Shown here piece by piece: positions 16,772 through 25,742 of a stretch of 64,000 nucleotides of DNA. The notes beneath the pieces were generated by a model, which was given only the letters and a program-made list of their open reading frames with translations, was not told where the DNA came from and searched no databases. Position numbers and translations under genes: made by a program. The DNA comes from Acidobacteriota bacterium (lineage in GTDB: Bacteria; Acidobacteriota; Aminicenantia; Aminicenantales; Saccharicenantaceae), in assembly GCA_029569255.1 (NCBI GenBank), contig JAKQUO010000008.1:341881-405880 (forward strand), read 5' to 3'. How positions within the stretch are numbered: position 1 is the first letter of the stretch; each line of letters begins with the position of its first letter.

Positions 16772-19152
16772 GCCGCGCCGGACGGACCTCCCTTCGCGCC
16801 GGCGCCGCGCTCCTCGCCGCCGCCTTCGGTCTCGCCGCGGCCGCGGCGGGCCAGACGGCCGCCGCCCCAGCCGGGCCGGCGAGCGCGCCTCCCGCCGCCG
16901 GGGACCAGAAGCAAACGGCCTGGAACGGCGACCGGACGGTCCCGGTCCACCTCATCCCGCTCCGGGACGAGAACGACGAGCTCATCGTCCCGACGGAGAC
17001 GGACCCGCGGCCCTACTCGGCCCGGTTCACCTGCGGGCCTTGCCACGATTACTCGGCCGTCGCGGCCGGCTGGCATTTCGGCGGGACGGCCGCCGCCGGC
17101 GACGGGCGGCCCGGCGAGCCCTGGATCCTCTCGGACCCCAGGACCGGGACGGTCCTGCCGCTGTCCTACCGGGCCTGGCCCGGGAGCTACGGTCCGGAGG
17201 CGCTCGGCCTCTCGGCCTGGGACTTCACCCTGCTCTTCGGCCGGCACATGCCGGGCGGGGGGCCGGCGGAGCCCTCGGACAAGGAGGCCCTGGCCCACCC
17301 GGAGGCCCGCTGGAACGTCTCCGGCAAGGCCGAGGCGAACTGCCTGGCCTGCCACAACCGCTCCGGCCGCCAGGACCACAGCGAGTGGGCGAAACAGGTC
17401 CTGCGCGAGAACCTGCGCTGGGCGGCCACGGCGGCCGGAGGCCTCGGCGAGGTCGGCGGCATGGCCTCGCGGCTCAAGGGGACCTGGGACGTCACCGACG
17501 GGCCCAATCTCGACGACCGCGAATGGGCCGTCGCCCCCCATGTCAGCTACAGGGCGGTCGACTTCGACTCCAAGCATCGCTATTTCTTCGACATCGCCTA
17601 CCCGCCGGCGGACGAGCGCTGCCTGGCCTGCCACTCCGTCTCGCCCGTGGACGAATCCCAGTGGAGCGCCGAGGCCGACGTCCACGCGGCCGCCGGCCTG
17701 AAGTGCGCCGATTGCCACCGGAACGACCTCGGCCACGCCATCGTCCGCGGCTACGAAGGCGAAGCGGCCGCGACCGGGTCCCGGACCGCAGAGGCGTTCA
17801 CCTGCCGCGGCTGCCACCTCGGGGAGGACGCCAAAGGCCGCAAAACGGTCGCGCCGGGACGGCTCGGCGCGCCGTACCCGAGGCACGCGGGGATCCCGCC
17901 CGTCCATTTCGACCGGCTTTCCTGCACCGTCTGCCACTCGGGCCCGAAGCCGAAGGCCGGCTTCACCCGCGTCCGGACCTCGCGGGCCAACCGCCTCGGC
18001 ATCTACGGCGTCGCGACCTGGTCCACCGACGTCCCGGCGATCGTCGAGCCCGTCTACATGAAAGGGCGGGACCGCAAGATCGCCCCGAACCGCCTCGTCT
18101 GGCCGGCCTTCTGGGCCAAGAGGGCCGGGAAGAGCGTGACGCCGCTCCTGCCGGAGACCGTCGACGGCATCGCGGGCGACATCCTCGGGCCCGAAGACCG
18201 CGTCGCGCGGATCCTCGCCGCCCTCAGCCTGGCCGCGGAAGAGGACGAGACGCCCGTCCTCGCCGCCGGCAGATTCGTTTTCGAGCCGAACGTCGACGGC
18301 GGCATCGACGCCGCGGAAGAGGCCGGGGCGAAGGCCGGCCGGGCCCCGTTCTGGGGCCTCCGCAAGGGCTCGGAGGTCCTGCCGCTCGTTCCCGATTTCG
18401 ACCCGGCCGCGGAGGACAAGGACACGGCCGTCGAGACCCGCTTCCAGGAGTTCCTCCAGGCCCTCGGCGCGGTCGCCGGACGCCCCGGCGAACCGGCCAT
18501 CGTCGTCCGGAAGACGCTCTACAGGCTCGTCGACGGCTTCCTCGACGTCTCCGAGGCCCCGGCCGGGCTGGCCGGAGCGTCCGGCCCCGGCTGGCTCGCC
18601 GGCGGCAAGCTCGCTCCGCTGGCCTCGGACTTCGACGTCCGCACCGTCACGGCCAAGGCCGGGACCGAACGGACGCTGACCGAGGAGCAGGTCGGCCTCG
18701 TCCTCGAGGCCCTGGCCGGGAAAACGGGGGACGCCGAGGCCGTCTATGTCTCCGGCGGCCGGATGTTCCGGCGGGCCAAGGACGGGACGCTCGCCGCGGA
18801 CGACGACGACGCCGCGGCGCCGGTCGCCTGGCCCCTGGCCCACGATGTCCGCCCGGCCCAGCAGTCCCTCGGCCGGAAGGGGTGCACGGACTGCCACAGC
18901 GTCGGCTCGGACTTCTTTTTCGCCGGGGCCGAAGCCGCGGGGCCGCTGCTGACCGGGAAGACCGCGAAGCTCTCGGCCGCGTCGGCCATGGGCCTCGGCG
19001 GGCTCTTCCAGCGCCTCTTCGGGCTGTCGTTCGTCGTCCGCCCCGTTTTCAAGGTCGTCCTCGGGGTCTGCGCCGCCGTCGCCGGGGCGCTGCTCCTCGC
19101 CGCGGGGCTGGCCGCCCTCGGCCGGTTCGCCGGCTTCACGGGGAAGGGATAG
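16768..19152 (+). CDS. Seven-heme membrane-anchored c-type cytochrome
   Basis: Protein of 794 residues with a signal peptide (Ala-rich, to about residue 28), seven CxxCH heme sites (CGPCH, CLACH twice, CADCH, CRGCH, CTVCH, CTDCH) and one C-terminal transmembrane helix (VVLGVCAAVAGALLLAAG). Six hemes lie in the first half; the seventh is near residue 710, after a long heme-free region. It should face the periplasm and carry electrons. ATG 16768 overlaps the upstream stop. The next gene, six bases downstream, is a membrane cytochrome-b-like subunit, suggesting a quinone-to-cytochrome module. No close named family is recognised. Confidence 0.85.
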   Translation: MSRAGRTSLRAGAALLAAAFGLAAAAAGQTAAAPAGPASAPPAAGDQKQTAWNGDRTVPVHLIPLRDENDELIVPTETDPRPYSARFTCGPCHDYSAVAAGWHFGGTAAAGDGRPGEPWILSDPRTGTVLPLSYRAWPGSYGPEALGLSAWDFTLLFGRHMPGGGPAEPSDKEALAHPEARWNVSGKAEANCLACHNRSGRQDHSEWAKQVLRENLRWAATAAGGLGEVGGMASRLKGTWDVTDGPNLDDREWAVAPHVSYRAVDFDSKHRYFFDIAYPPADERCLACHSVSPVDESQWSAEADVHAAAGLKCADCHRNDLGHAIVRGYEGEAAATGSRTAEAFTCRGCHLGEDAKGRKTVAPGRLGAPYPRHAGIPPVHFDRLSCTVCHSGPKPKAGFTRVRTSRANRLGIYGVATWSTDVPAIVEPVYMKGRDRKIAPNRLVWPAFWAKRAGKSVTPLLPETVDGIAGDILGPEDRVARILAALSLAAEEDETPVLAAGRFVFEPNVDGGIDAAEEAGAKAGRAPFWGLRKGSEVLPLVPDFDPAAEDKDTAVETRFQEFLQALGAVAGRPGEPAIVVRKTLYRLVDGFLDVSEAPAGLAGASGPGWLAGGKLAPLASDFDVRTVTAKAGTERTLTEEQVGLVLEALAGKTGDAEAVYVSGGRMFRRAKDGTLAADDDDAAAPVAWPLAHDVRPAQQSLGRKGCTDCHSVGSDFFFAGAEAAGPLLTGKTAKLSAASAMGLGGLFQRLFGLSFVVRPVFKVVLGVCAAVAGALLLAAGLAALGRFAGFTGKG

Positions 19153-19157
19153 GGCCC

Positions 19158-19874
19158 ATGCTGTTCACGGCCGTCTCCGTCCTCGTCCTGGCCGGCGCGC
19201 TCCTGGGCCTCGCCTTCCACCGCTTCCGGACGACCCGCGAGGAGGCCCGGTCGACCCTCCTCTACGCGGAGCTGGCCAAGAAGTACTTCGCCTGGCTGGC
19301 CCTGCGGGCGATCCAGATGTCCAGGCGGGCCTCGTCGAAGGCCTGGTGGGAGTATCTCAAGGGCCTGCCGCTCTGGCGGGCGCCAGTCCTGGAGAAGTGG
19401 CTCTATGCCTCCTTCTATGCGAGCTTCCTGGTCCTCGCCGGAAGCGGCTTCTTCTTCACCGTCTTCGTCCCCCGGGGCCTGTACGGCTTTCCCCTCGTCG
19501 GCCACGTCATGGCCGGCGGCCTGTTCGCGGTCTGCCTGGCGGCCGTCGTCCTGTTCAAGGGCCGGGAGTTCATCGCCGTCCCGGAGCCTGCCCGCCTCGG
19601 CCCGCGCAAGGCGGGCGTCACCGCGGCCCGGGCCAGGCGGTGGTCCTTCTGGCTCTTCGCCCTGGCCGGGTTCCTGCTGATCCTCACCGCCCTCCTGCCC
19701 ATGCTGCCGCTCTTGCGGACGGCCGGGCAGAAGCTCATGTTCGAGCTCCACCGCTGCAGCGCCCTGGCCGCGCTCGCGGCCGCGGCCGTCTTCGCCGGGT
19801 TGGAAGCCTTCGCCGCTCAGCCGACTGCCGGGGCGTCCGGCCCGCCCGGCCCGCGGCCGCCCCGTTCGACGTAG
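19158..19874 (+). CDS. Cytochrome-b-like multispan membrane protein
   Basis: Protein of 238 residues with about four hydrophobic helices. VGHVMAGGLF and ELHRCSALAAL place histidines inside helices in a way typical of diheme membrane anchors of the formate dehydrogenase gamma/cytochrome b561 kind. Six bases after the seven-heme cytochrome, so the two probably form one complex. The last 58 bases overlap the end of the convergent mscS-like gene, leaving an unusual Pro/Gly-rich tail. Confidence 0.6.
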   Translation: MLFTAVSVLVLAGALLGLAFHRFRTTREEARSTLLYAELAKKYFAWLALRAIQMSRRASSKAWWEYLKGLPLWRAPVLEKWLYASFYASFLVLAGSGFFFTVFVPRGLYGFPLVGHVMAGGLFAVCLAAVVLFKGREFIAVPEPARLGPRKAGVTAARARRWSFWLFALAGFLLILTALLPMLPLLRTAGQKLMFELHRCSALAALAAAAVFAGLEAFAAQPTAGASGPPGPRPPRST

Positions 19875-20905
19875 AGCGCCTGCCGGGGATAGGCGAACTC
19901 GACGCCTTCCTCCCGGAAGCGGCGGCACAGGCCCAGATTGATGGCCTGCTGGACGTCCCTGTAGACCGTGAAATCCGGCTCGGTCACGTAATAGACCGTC
20001 TCGAAGCCGAACGCGAAGTCGCCGATGGCGGCGAAGTGGGCGCGCTCGAAGCGGCAGCGCTCCTGGGCCTCGACGATCTCGCGGACGATCCCGGGGATCC
20101 TCTCGAGCTTGTCCGCCGGGGTCCCGCGGGCGACGCCGACGGTGAAGGCGATCCGCCGCTCCTTCATCCGCTCGAAATTCTGGATCCGGCTCTTGAGCAG
20201 GTCGCTGTTGGCGAACACGAGCTGCTCCCCGCCCAGGCTGCGGACGCGGGTCGTCTTCAGGCCGATGTGCTCGACGGTCCCCTGGAGGTCGCCGACGACG
20301 ATGTAGTCGCCGACGACGAAGGGCTTGTCCAGGACGATCGACAGGGAGGCGAAGAGGTCCCCCAGGATGCTCTGGACGGCCAGGGCGGCGGCGATCCCGC
20401 CGACGCCGAGGCCGGCGATGAGGGTGGTGACCTTGACGCCCAGGTTGTCCATGGCCACGAGCAGGGCCGTGGACCAGAGGAGCAGCCGGAACAGGAAGCC
20501 GAGAGCCGCGTACTTGGCGTCGTCCGACGGCGTCGGCTCCCCCTTCCCGGCCCTGGCCCGCCGGAGCGCGTATTCGAAAACGGCGCTCCCCCAGACGACG
20601 GCTTGGAAGACGAGCGCGACCGTGGCGAGCTTGTCCAGGACGCGATCGACCCCGCCGGCGAGGCGGGGGACCTTGGAGCCGGCGTAGAAGGACGCGGCGA
20701 CGAGGAAGAACGGGCTGACGCGCCCGATGAGCTCGGCGACGAGATCGTCGAAGTCCGTGACCGACCGGGCCGCGAGCTTCAGAAGCTTGCGATGGAAGAA
20801 CCTCTTCAGGACGCAAAGGGCGGCGAAGAGGCCCAGGGCCACGCCCAGGGCGATGAGCCAGGTCCCGACGCTGTTCCCGAGAAAAGCCGTGTCCAAGAAG
20901 TTCAT
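19817..20905 (-). CDS. MscS-family mechanosensitive ion channel
   Basis: Protein of 362 residues. N-terminal membrane helices are followed by the pore helix and glycine-rich segment LIAGLGVGGIAAALAVQ, then SILGDLFASLSIVLDKPFVVGDYI and the beta domain GTVEHIGLKTTRVRS, all diagnostic of MscS. It releases solutes on hypo-osmotic shock. The promoter sits almost on top of the ATG (leader of only a few bases). The 3' end overlaps the convergent cytochrome-b-like gene. Confidence 0.93.
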   Translation of the reverse strand: MNFLDTAFLGNSVGTWLIALGVALGLFAALCVLKRFFHRKLLKLAARSVTDFDDLVAELIGRVSPFFLVAASFYAGSKVPRLAGGVDRVLDKLATVALVFQAVVWGSAVFEYALRRARAGKGEPTPSDDAKYAALGFLFRLLLWSTALLVAMDNLGVKVTTLIAGLGVGGIAAALAVQSILGDLFASLSIVLDKPFVVGDYIVVGDLQGTVEHIGLKTTRVRSLGGEQLVFANSDLLKSRIQNFERMKERRIAFTVGVARGTPADKLERIPGIVREIVEAQERCRFERAHFAAIGDFAFGFETVYYVTEPDFTVYRDVQQAINLGLCRRFREEGVEFAYPRQALYVERGGRGPGGPDAPAVG

Positions 20906-20914
20906 GGCGCCATA

Positions 20915-20944
20915 AAAGTACCATCCCGGGCGGGGCGTGTCAAA
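20915..20944 (-). promoter_or_regulatory. Promoter of the mscS-like gene (near-leaderless)
   Basis: On the minus strand TTGACA (20939-20944), 18-base spacer, TACTTT (20915-20920). Only nine bases separate the -10 box from the ATG, so the transcript has almost no leader and no ribosome site. Confidence 0.55.
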
Positions 20945-21004
20945 GGCCCCGCCGCCGGGGCGCGCCCGGCGCGCCGCCGGAGGCCCCGGCCACCTCGGAG
21001 AGGC

Positions 21005-21033
21005 TTGCCATTTCGGGCCCGTTCGGCTATCAT
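21005..21033 (+). promoter_or_regulatory. Promoter of the glutamate/leucine dehydrogenase gene
   Basis: TTGCCA (21005-21010), 17-base spacer, TATCAT (21028-21033), with a leader of about 70 bases containing AAGGAG before the ATG at 21109. Confidence 0.6.
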
Positions 21034-21108
21034 CTCACATCGGAGCTTCTCGGACCCTCCCTCTGAAGAAGACCGATACACCGGAATGTCCTCATAAGGA
21101 GTTTGTTC

Positions 21109-22395
21109 ATGGCCAACAAGGGTTTCAACGCGTTCGAGATGGCCCAGAAGCAGTTCGATTCTGTGGCCGACCTTCTCGAGCTCGACCAGCCGACCCGGGA
21201 CCTCCTGAGGTCCCCCCTGCGGGAGTACCACGTCTCCATCCCCGTCCCCATGGACGACGGCGGCGTCCGCGTCTTCCGCGGCTTCCGCTGCCAGCACAAC
21301 GACGCCCGCGGGCCCTGCAAGGGCGGCATCCGCTTCCACCCCCACGAGACGATCGACACCGTCCGGGCCCTGTCCATGTGGATGACCTGGAAGTGCGCCG
21401 TCGTCGACATCCCGCTCGGCGGCGGCAAGGGCGGCGTCGTCTGCGACCCGCACGACCTCAGCGCGCGCGAGCAGGAACGCCTCTGCCGCGGCTGGGTCCG
21501 GGCCATCGCCCAGGACATCGGCCCGCTCCGCGACGTCCCCGCGCCCGACGTCATGACCAACCCCCAGCACATGATCTGGATGCTCGACGAGTACGAGGCC
21601 ATCCACGGCGCCAAGTACCCCGGCGTCATCACCGGCAAGCCGGTGGGCATGGGCGGATCGCTCGGCCGGACCGAGGCGACGGGCTACGGCATCATCTACA
21701 CCGTCCGCGAGGCCCTCAAGGAGCTGGGCATCAAGCCCGAGGGCACGACGGCCTCCGTCCAGGGCTTCGGCAACGTCGCCCAGCACGCCATCCAGCTCTA
21801 CACCAGGCTCGGCGGCAAGGTCGTCGCGGTCGCCTGCTGGGACCAGAACGACCGGGCCTCCTACACCTACCGCAAGAAGGGCGGCGTCGACCTCGAGGAG
21901 CTCCGGGCCATCACCGACCGCTTCGGCGGCATCGACAAGGCCAAGGCCGAGGCCCTCGGCTACGAGCGGCTCCCCGGCGACGCCTGGATCGAGCAGGACG
22001 TCGACATCCTCCTGCCCTGCGCGCTGGAGAACCAGGTCAACGCCGAGACCGTCAAGAAGATCGGCCCCAGGGTCAAGGTCCTGGCCGAGGGCGCCAACGG
22101 CCCGACGACGCCCGAGGCCGACGAGGCCATCAAGAAGCGGGGCATCTTCGTCATCCCCGACTTCCTGGCCAACGCCGGCGGGGTCACCTGCAGCTACTTC
22201 GAGCAGGTCCAGTGCAACACGAACTTCTTCTGGCCCAAGGACGAGGTCCTGACCAAGCTCGACGACAAGATGACCGCGGCCTTCAAGGCCGTCAGCGAGC
22301 TGGCCCGGAAGAAGAAGCTCTACATGCGCGACGCCGCCTACGTCATCTCGGTCAGCCGCGTCGCCGAAGCCTGCAAGAGCCGCGGCTGGGTCTGA
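21109..22395 (+). CDS. Glu/Leu/Phe/Val dehydrogenase (probably glutamate dehydrogenase)
   Basis: Cytoplasmic enzyme of 428 residues catalysing NAD(P)-linked oxidative deamination of an amino acid. The N-terminal domain holds GPCKGGIRFHP and DIPLGGGKGGV, whose second Lys is the catalytic one, and DVPAPDVMTN. The nucleotide-binding domain starts at ASVQGFGNVAQHA. NAGGVTCSYFEQVQ is typical of GDH. Length matches the small hexameric family. Start at 21109 has AAGGAG seven bases upstream. Monocistronic by spacing. Confidence 0.92.
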   Translation: MANKGFNAFEMAQKQFDSVADLLELDQPTRDLLRSPLREYHVSIPVPMDDGGVRVFRGFRCQHNDARGPCKGGIRFHPHETIDTVRALSMWMTWKCAVVDIPLGGGKGGVVCDPHDLSAREQERLCRGWVRAIAQDIGPLRDVPAPDVMTNPQHMIWMLDEYEAIHGAKYPGVITGKPVGMGGSLGRTEATGYGIIYTVREALKELGIKPEGTTASVQGFGNVAQHAIQLYTRLGGKVVAVACWDQNDRASYTYRKKGGVDLEELRAITDRFGGIDKAKAEALGYERLPGDAWIEQDVDILLPCALENQVNAETVKKIGPRVKVLAEGANGPTTPEADEAIKKRGIFVIPDFLANAGGVTCSYFEQVQCNTNFFWPKDEVLTKLDDKMTAAFKAVSELARKKKLYMRDAAYVISVSRVAEACKSRGWV

Positions 22396-22453
22396 GCCCG
22401 CTCCGCCGGGCCCTCCGGTCCCGGCCCCGTCCCGGCCCGGCGGAACGGGAAGG

Positions 22454-22482
22454 TTGATTCGACGCCCGGATTCGGCGATACT
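22454..22482 (+). promoter_or_regulatory. Promoter of apbE gene (leaderless)
   Basis: TTGATT (22454-22459), 17-base spacer, GATACT (22477-22482). The expected start of transcription falls on the A of the ATG at 22489. Confidence 0.6.
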
Positions 22483-22488
22483 CGCCGC

Positions 22489-23412
22489 ATGCGAGCCGCG
22501 AAGAAGCCCGCCGCGCGCCGGTTCTCGCACGAGGCCATGGCGACCGCGTTCGAGGTCGTCATCGCCGGCAAGGGCGGGGCTTACGCCGGGCAGGCCGCCC
22601 GGGCCGCCTTCGACGAGATCGACCGGATCGAGCGCCTCTTCAGCCGCTTCGACCCCTCGAGCGAAATAAGCCGCGTCTCCCGCCTGCGGCCGGGCGAGGC
22701 CCTGCCCGTCGGCGTCGAGACCGTCCATGTCCTGGGGCTCTGCTCGTTCGTCCAGCTCGAGACGGGCGGCGCCTTCGACCCGAACTTCCGGGCCGCGGCG
22801 GCGCTTCCGGACGGGCGGCGGCCCCCGCCTCCTCCGCTCCTCGCCGGCCTCCTCCGGGCCGCCCATACTGGCGCCGGCTTCGAGGTCGTCCGGACCGGGA
22901 CCGCTTGGCCCGGGCTCGACCTCGACCTCGGCGCCGTGGGCAAGGGCTTCGCCCTCGACAGCGCCCGGGCCGTCCTGGCCGATTGGGGGATCGCGAACGT
23001 CCTGCTCCACGCCGGGACCAGCACGGCCCTCGCCGCCGGCCCGGGCCCCGGGCGGACGGACCGGGGCTGGCCCGTCGGGGCCGGGCCGGGACGCATCCTC
23101 CTGAGGAACGAGGCCCTGAGCGGGTCGGGCACGGAGGTCAAGGGCGAGCACGTCGTCGATCCCCGGACCGGCCGGCCGGCCCGCGGCCACCCGGCCGCCT
23201 GGGCCAAGCACCCTTCGGCCGCCGCCGCCGACGCCCTCTCGACGGCCTTCATGGTCATGCGGACGGCCGAGGTGGCCCGCTTCTGCGCCCGGCACCCCGG
23301 GATCTGGGCCCTCGTGAAAACCGGCCCGGAAACGTGTAGAATATTCAACGCCGGCGCGGCCGCCGGACAGGGGGCCTCCCGGCGAAGGAGACAACGATGG
23401 CCAAGCGTTTGA
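22489..23412 (+). CDS. apbE: FAD:protein FMN transferase (ApbE family)
   Basis: Protein of 307 residues that attaches FMN covalently to Thr/Ser of target flavoproteins such as RnfG/NqrC or FMN-binding domains. Motifs: MATAFEVV, FSRFDPSSEISRVSR, DLGAVGKGFALD, GTEVKGEHVVDPRTGRPA and DALSTAFMVM. No clear lipobox or signal peptide, so it may be cytoplasmic or use a missed upstream start, although the promoter fixes the start at 22489. No flavinylation target is visible nearby. It overlaps the next gene by 16 bases. Confidence 0.88.
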   Translation: MRAAKKPAARRFSHEAMATAFEVVIAGKGGAYAGQAARAAFDEIDRIERLFSRFDPSSEISRVSRLRPGEALPVGVETVHVLGLCSFVQLETGGAFDPNFRAAAALPDGRRPPPPPLLAGLLRAAHTGAGFEVVRTGTAWPGLDLDLGAVGKGFALDSARAVLADWGIANVLLHAGTSTALAAGPGPGRTDRGWPVGAGPGRILLRNEALSGSGTEVKGEHVVDPRTGRPARGHPAAWAKHPSAAAADALSTAFMVMRTAEVARFCARHPGIWALVKTGPETCRIFNAGAAAGQGASRRRRQRWPSV

Positions 23413-24074
23413 GCTGGATCGCGACGGCCGCGTTCGGCCTGGCCGCCCTGGCCCCGGCCGCGGCCGCGCAGGACCCCGGCAAGGAAGTCCTCAAGATCGA
23501 CCTGCCCAAGCCGATGTTCGTCGGCACGCCCAGGAACATCCGCACCCCCAACCTCGAAACGGTCACCGGGAAGCCCCGCGGCCCGTTCCTGGTCCCGGTC
23601 GGGACGACGCTCCTGTCCCTCGGCCGGCCCGTCGCCTCGAGCGACAAGGAGCCCGTCATCGGCGAGACCGCCTTCGTCACCGACGGCAAGAAGTCCGGAG
23701 AGGACGGCTACTACGTCGAGCTCGGGCCGATGCTCCAGTGGGTCCAGATCGATCTCGGCAAGTCCCATGAGCTCACCGCCATCGTGGCCTGGCACTATCA
23801 CAGCCAGGCCCGCGTCTACCGGGACGTCGTCGTCCAGGTCTCGGACGACAAGGACTTCGTCTCCGGCGTGACGACGGTCTTCAACAACGACCACGACAAC
23901 AGCTCCGGGCTCGGGGCCGGGAAGGACAAGGAATACATCGAGACGTTCGACGGCAAGCTCTTCGATCCCAAGGGGGTCAAGGCCCGCTATGTCCGCCTCT
24001 ACAGCGGCGGCAACACCTCGAACGACATGAACCACTACGTGGAGGTCGAGGTCTACGGCCTGCCGGCCAAATGA
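23397..24074 (+). CDS. Secreted discoidin-like (F5/8-type) domain protein
   Basis: Protein of 225 residues with a signal peptide cut near AAAAQD (about residue 24). The mature part has PVASSDKEPVIGETAFVTDG, QWVQIDLGKSHELTAIVAWHYH, YRDVVVQVSDDKDF and ARYVRLYSGG, the order of strands in galactose-binding-like (discoidin) domains. Likely binds a carbohydrate or surface polymer. Start overlaps apbE; stop overlaps the next gene (ATGA), so the three form one operon. Confidence 0.7.
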   Translation: MAKRLSWIATAAFGLAALAPAAAAQDPGKEVLKIDLPKPMFVGTPRNIRTPNLETVTGKPRGPFLVPVGTTLLSLGRPVASSDKEPVIGETAFVTDGKKSGEDGYYVELGPMLQWVQIDLGKSHELTAIVAWHYHSQARVYRDVVVQVSDDKDFVSGVTTVFNNDHDNSSGLGAGKDKEYIETFDGKLFDPKGVKARYVRLYSGGNTSNDMNHYVEVEVYGLPAK

Positions 24075-25645
24075 CCAAGAAGGCCTTCGCGGGGCTCTTC
24101 ATCGCCGCCCTCGCGGGCGCCCTGGCCTTCCGCTTCGTCCGCGCGGACATCCGGCCGATGCACCATGACGAAGCCAACCAGGCGGTCAAGATCGGCGACC
24201 TCCTCGAGCGCGGGGAGTACCGGTTCGACCCTCAGGACCATCACGGCCCGACGCTGTGCTACCTGACCCTGCCCGCGGCCCGCGCCGCGGGGGCGCGGAC
24301 GCTGGCCGACCTGGACGAGACGACGCTCCGGGCCGTCCCGGCCCTCTTCGGCGCCGGGCTGCTCCTCCTCTTCCTCCTCTTTGAGGGAGGGATCTCCCGC
24401 GAGGCCGCGCTCGCGGCCGCGGCCCTGGCCGCCGTCTCGCCGGCCCTGAGCTATTACAGCCGCTTCTACATCCAGGAGACCCTGCTCGTCTTCTTCCTGG
24501 CCGCCCTCCTCGGGACGGGCTGGAGGTATGCCCGGACCCGCAAGGCCGGCTGGGCCCTGGCGGCCGGCGTTTCCGCGGGATTGATGCTGGCGACCAAGGA
24601 AACGAGCCTCGTCCTGCTCGCCGGCCTGGCCGCCGCCTTCGCCGTCGTCGCCGGGCTGGAGGCCCTTCCCTCTCGCCGCGGCCGGGTCGTCGCCGCGGGG
24701 GACGCCTGGGTCTGGCGGGACCGCCGGGTCGGGATGCCGGCCGCCTTTCATGTCGCGCTCTTCGTCATCGCCGCCGCGGCCGCGGCGGCCCTGTTCTATT
24801 CGTCCTTCCTCCGTCACCCCGAAGGCCTGGTCGACGCGTTCCGGGCGGCCGGCGCCTCGATCGTCCGCGGCGCACGCCCGGACGTCCACGCCCACCCCTG
24901 GCCCTGGTACTTCGAGCTCCTGGCCTGGTTCCGGGCGGGCCGGGGGCCGGTCTGGAGCGAGGGCTTTCTTCTTTTCCTGGCCCTGGCCGGAGCCGTTTCC
25001 GCCTTGGTCCCGGACGCCGGCCGGAAGGACAGCCCGCGCTTGCTCCGCTTCGTCCTCCTCTTCACCATCGTCACGGCCGCCGCCTACAGCCTCGTCCCTT
25101 ACAAGACGCCTTGGAACGTCCTGCCCTTCTACTTCGGACTCGTCCTGCTGGCCGGCTCCGGGGCCGCGGCCCTCGTCCGCCTGGCCCGGCCGCGGACGCT
25201 CCGGACCGCCGTCACCCTCCTGCTGGCGAGCGGCTTCGCCTTCCAGGCCTTCCAGGCCTGGCGGGCGAATTTCCGGGCCGCCGCGGACCCCTCCAACCCG
25301 TACGTCTACGCCCAGACCGTCCCGGACTTCCTCCGGCTGGTCGCAGCCGTGGAGCGGGCGGCCGCGGACTCGCCGGCCGGGAAGGGCATCTTCATCCAGG
25401 TCGTCGCCCCGCCGGACGAGACCTGGCCCTTGCCGTGGTATCTGCGGGCCTACGAGCGGGTGGGATACTGGACGGACCCGGCCGGGGCCCTGGCTTTCGC
25501 CGGGACCGGCGAGCCGGCGGCGGTCATCGCCTCGGCTGGCTTCGCCGAGGAAATCGGCGCGGCCCTCGGCGAGGACTACGATCAAAATTACTTCGGCCTC
25601 CGCCCCGAGGTCCCGCTCTGCCTATTCACCCGGCGGGCCCCTTGA
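24071..25645 (+). CDS. TIGR03663-like multispan membrane glycosyltransferase-fold protein
   Basis: Protein of 524 residues with about ten hydrophobic helices. The first periplasmic loop RPMHHDEANQAVKIGDLL carries an acidic DE pair as in GT-C glycosyltransferases; HHGPTLCYLTLP, SYYSRFYIQETLL and LATKETSLVLL follow. This pattern matches the TIGR03663 (Agl23-like) family, found beside flippase or glycosylation functions. Donor and acceptor are unknown. Coupled to the discoidin-like gene (four-base overlap). Confidence 0.75.
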   Translation: MTKKAFAGLFIAALAGALAFRFVRADIRPMHHDEANQAVKIGDLLERGEYRFDPQDHHGPTLCYLTLPAARAAGARTLADLDETTLRAVPALFGAGLLLLFLLFEGGISREAALAAAALAAVSPALSYYSRFYIQETLLVFFLAALLGTGWRYARTRKAGWALAAGVSAGLMLATKETSLVLLAGLAAAFAVVAGLEALPSRRGRVVAAGDAWVWRDRRVGMPAAFHVALFVIAAAAAAALFYSSFLRHPEGLVDAFRAAGASIVRGARPDVHAHPWPWYFELLAWFRAGRGPVWSEGFLLFLALAGAVSALVPDAGRKDSPRLLRFVLLFTIVTAAAYSLVPYKTPWNVLPFYFGLVLLAGSGAAALVRLARPRTLRTAVTLLLASGFAFQAFQAWRANFRAAADPSNPYVYAQTVPDFLRLVAAVERAAADSPAGKGIFIQVVAPPDETWPLPWYLRAYERVGYWTDPAGALAFAGTGEPAAVIASAGFAEEIGAALGEDYDQNYFGLRPEVPLCLFTRRAP

Positions 25646-25742
25646 CCGTCGAGGAGGCCCGAGAAGGCCCGTCAAGCGGCGAGGGTCGGTCACCCCGCAA
25701 TCGGGAAAGCCGCCGGGACGGGTTCCCGGGGTGCCGCCCCCG

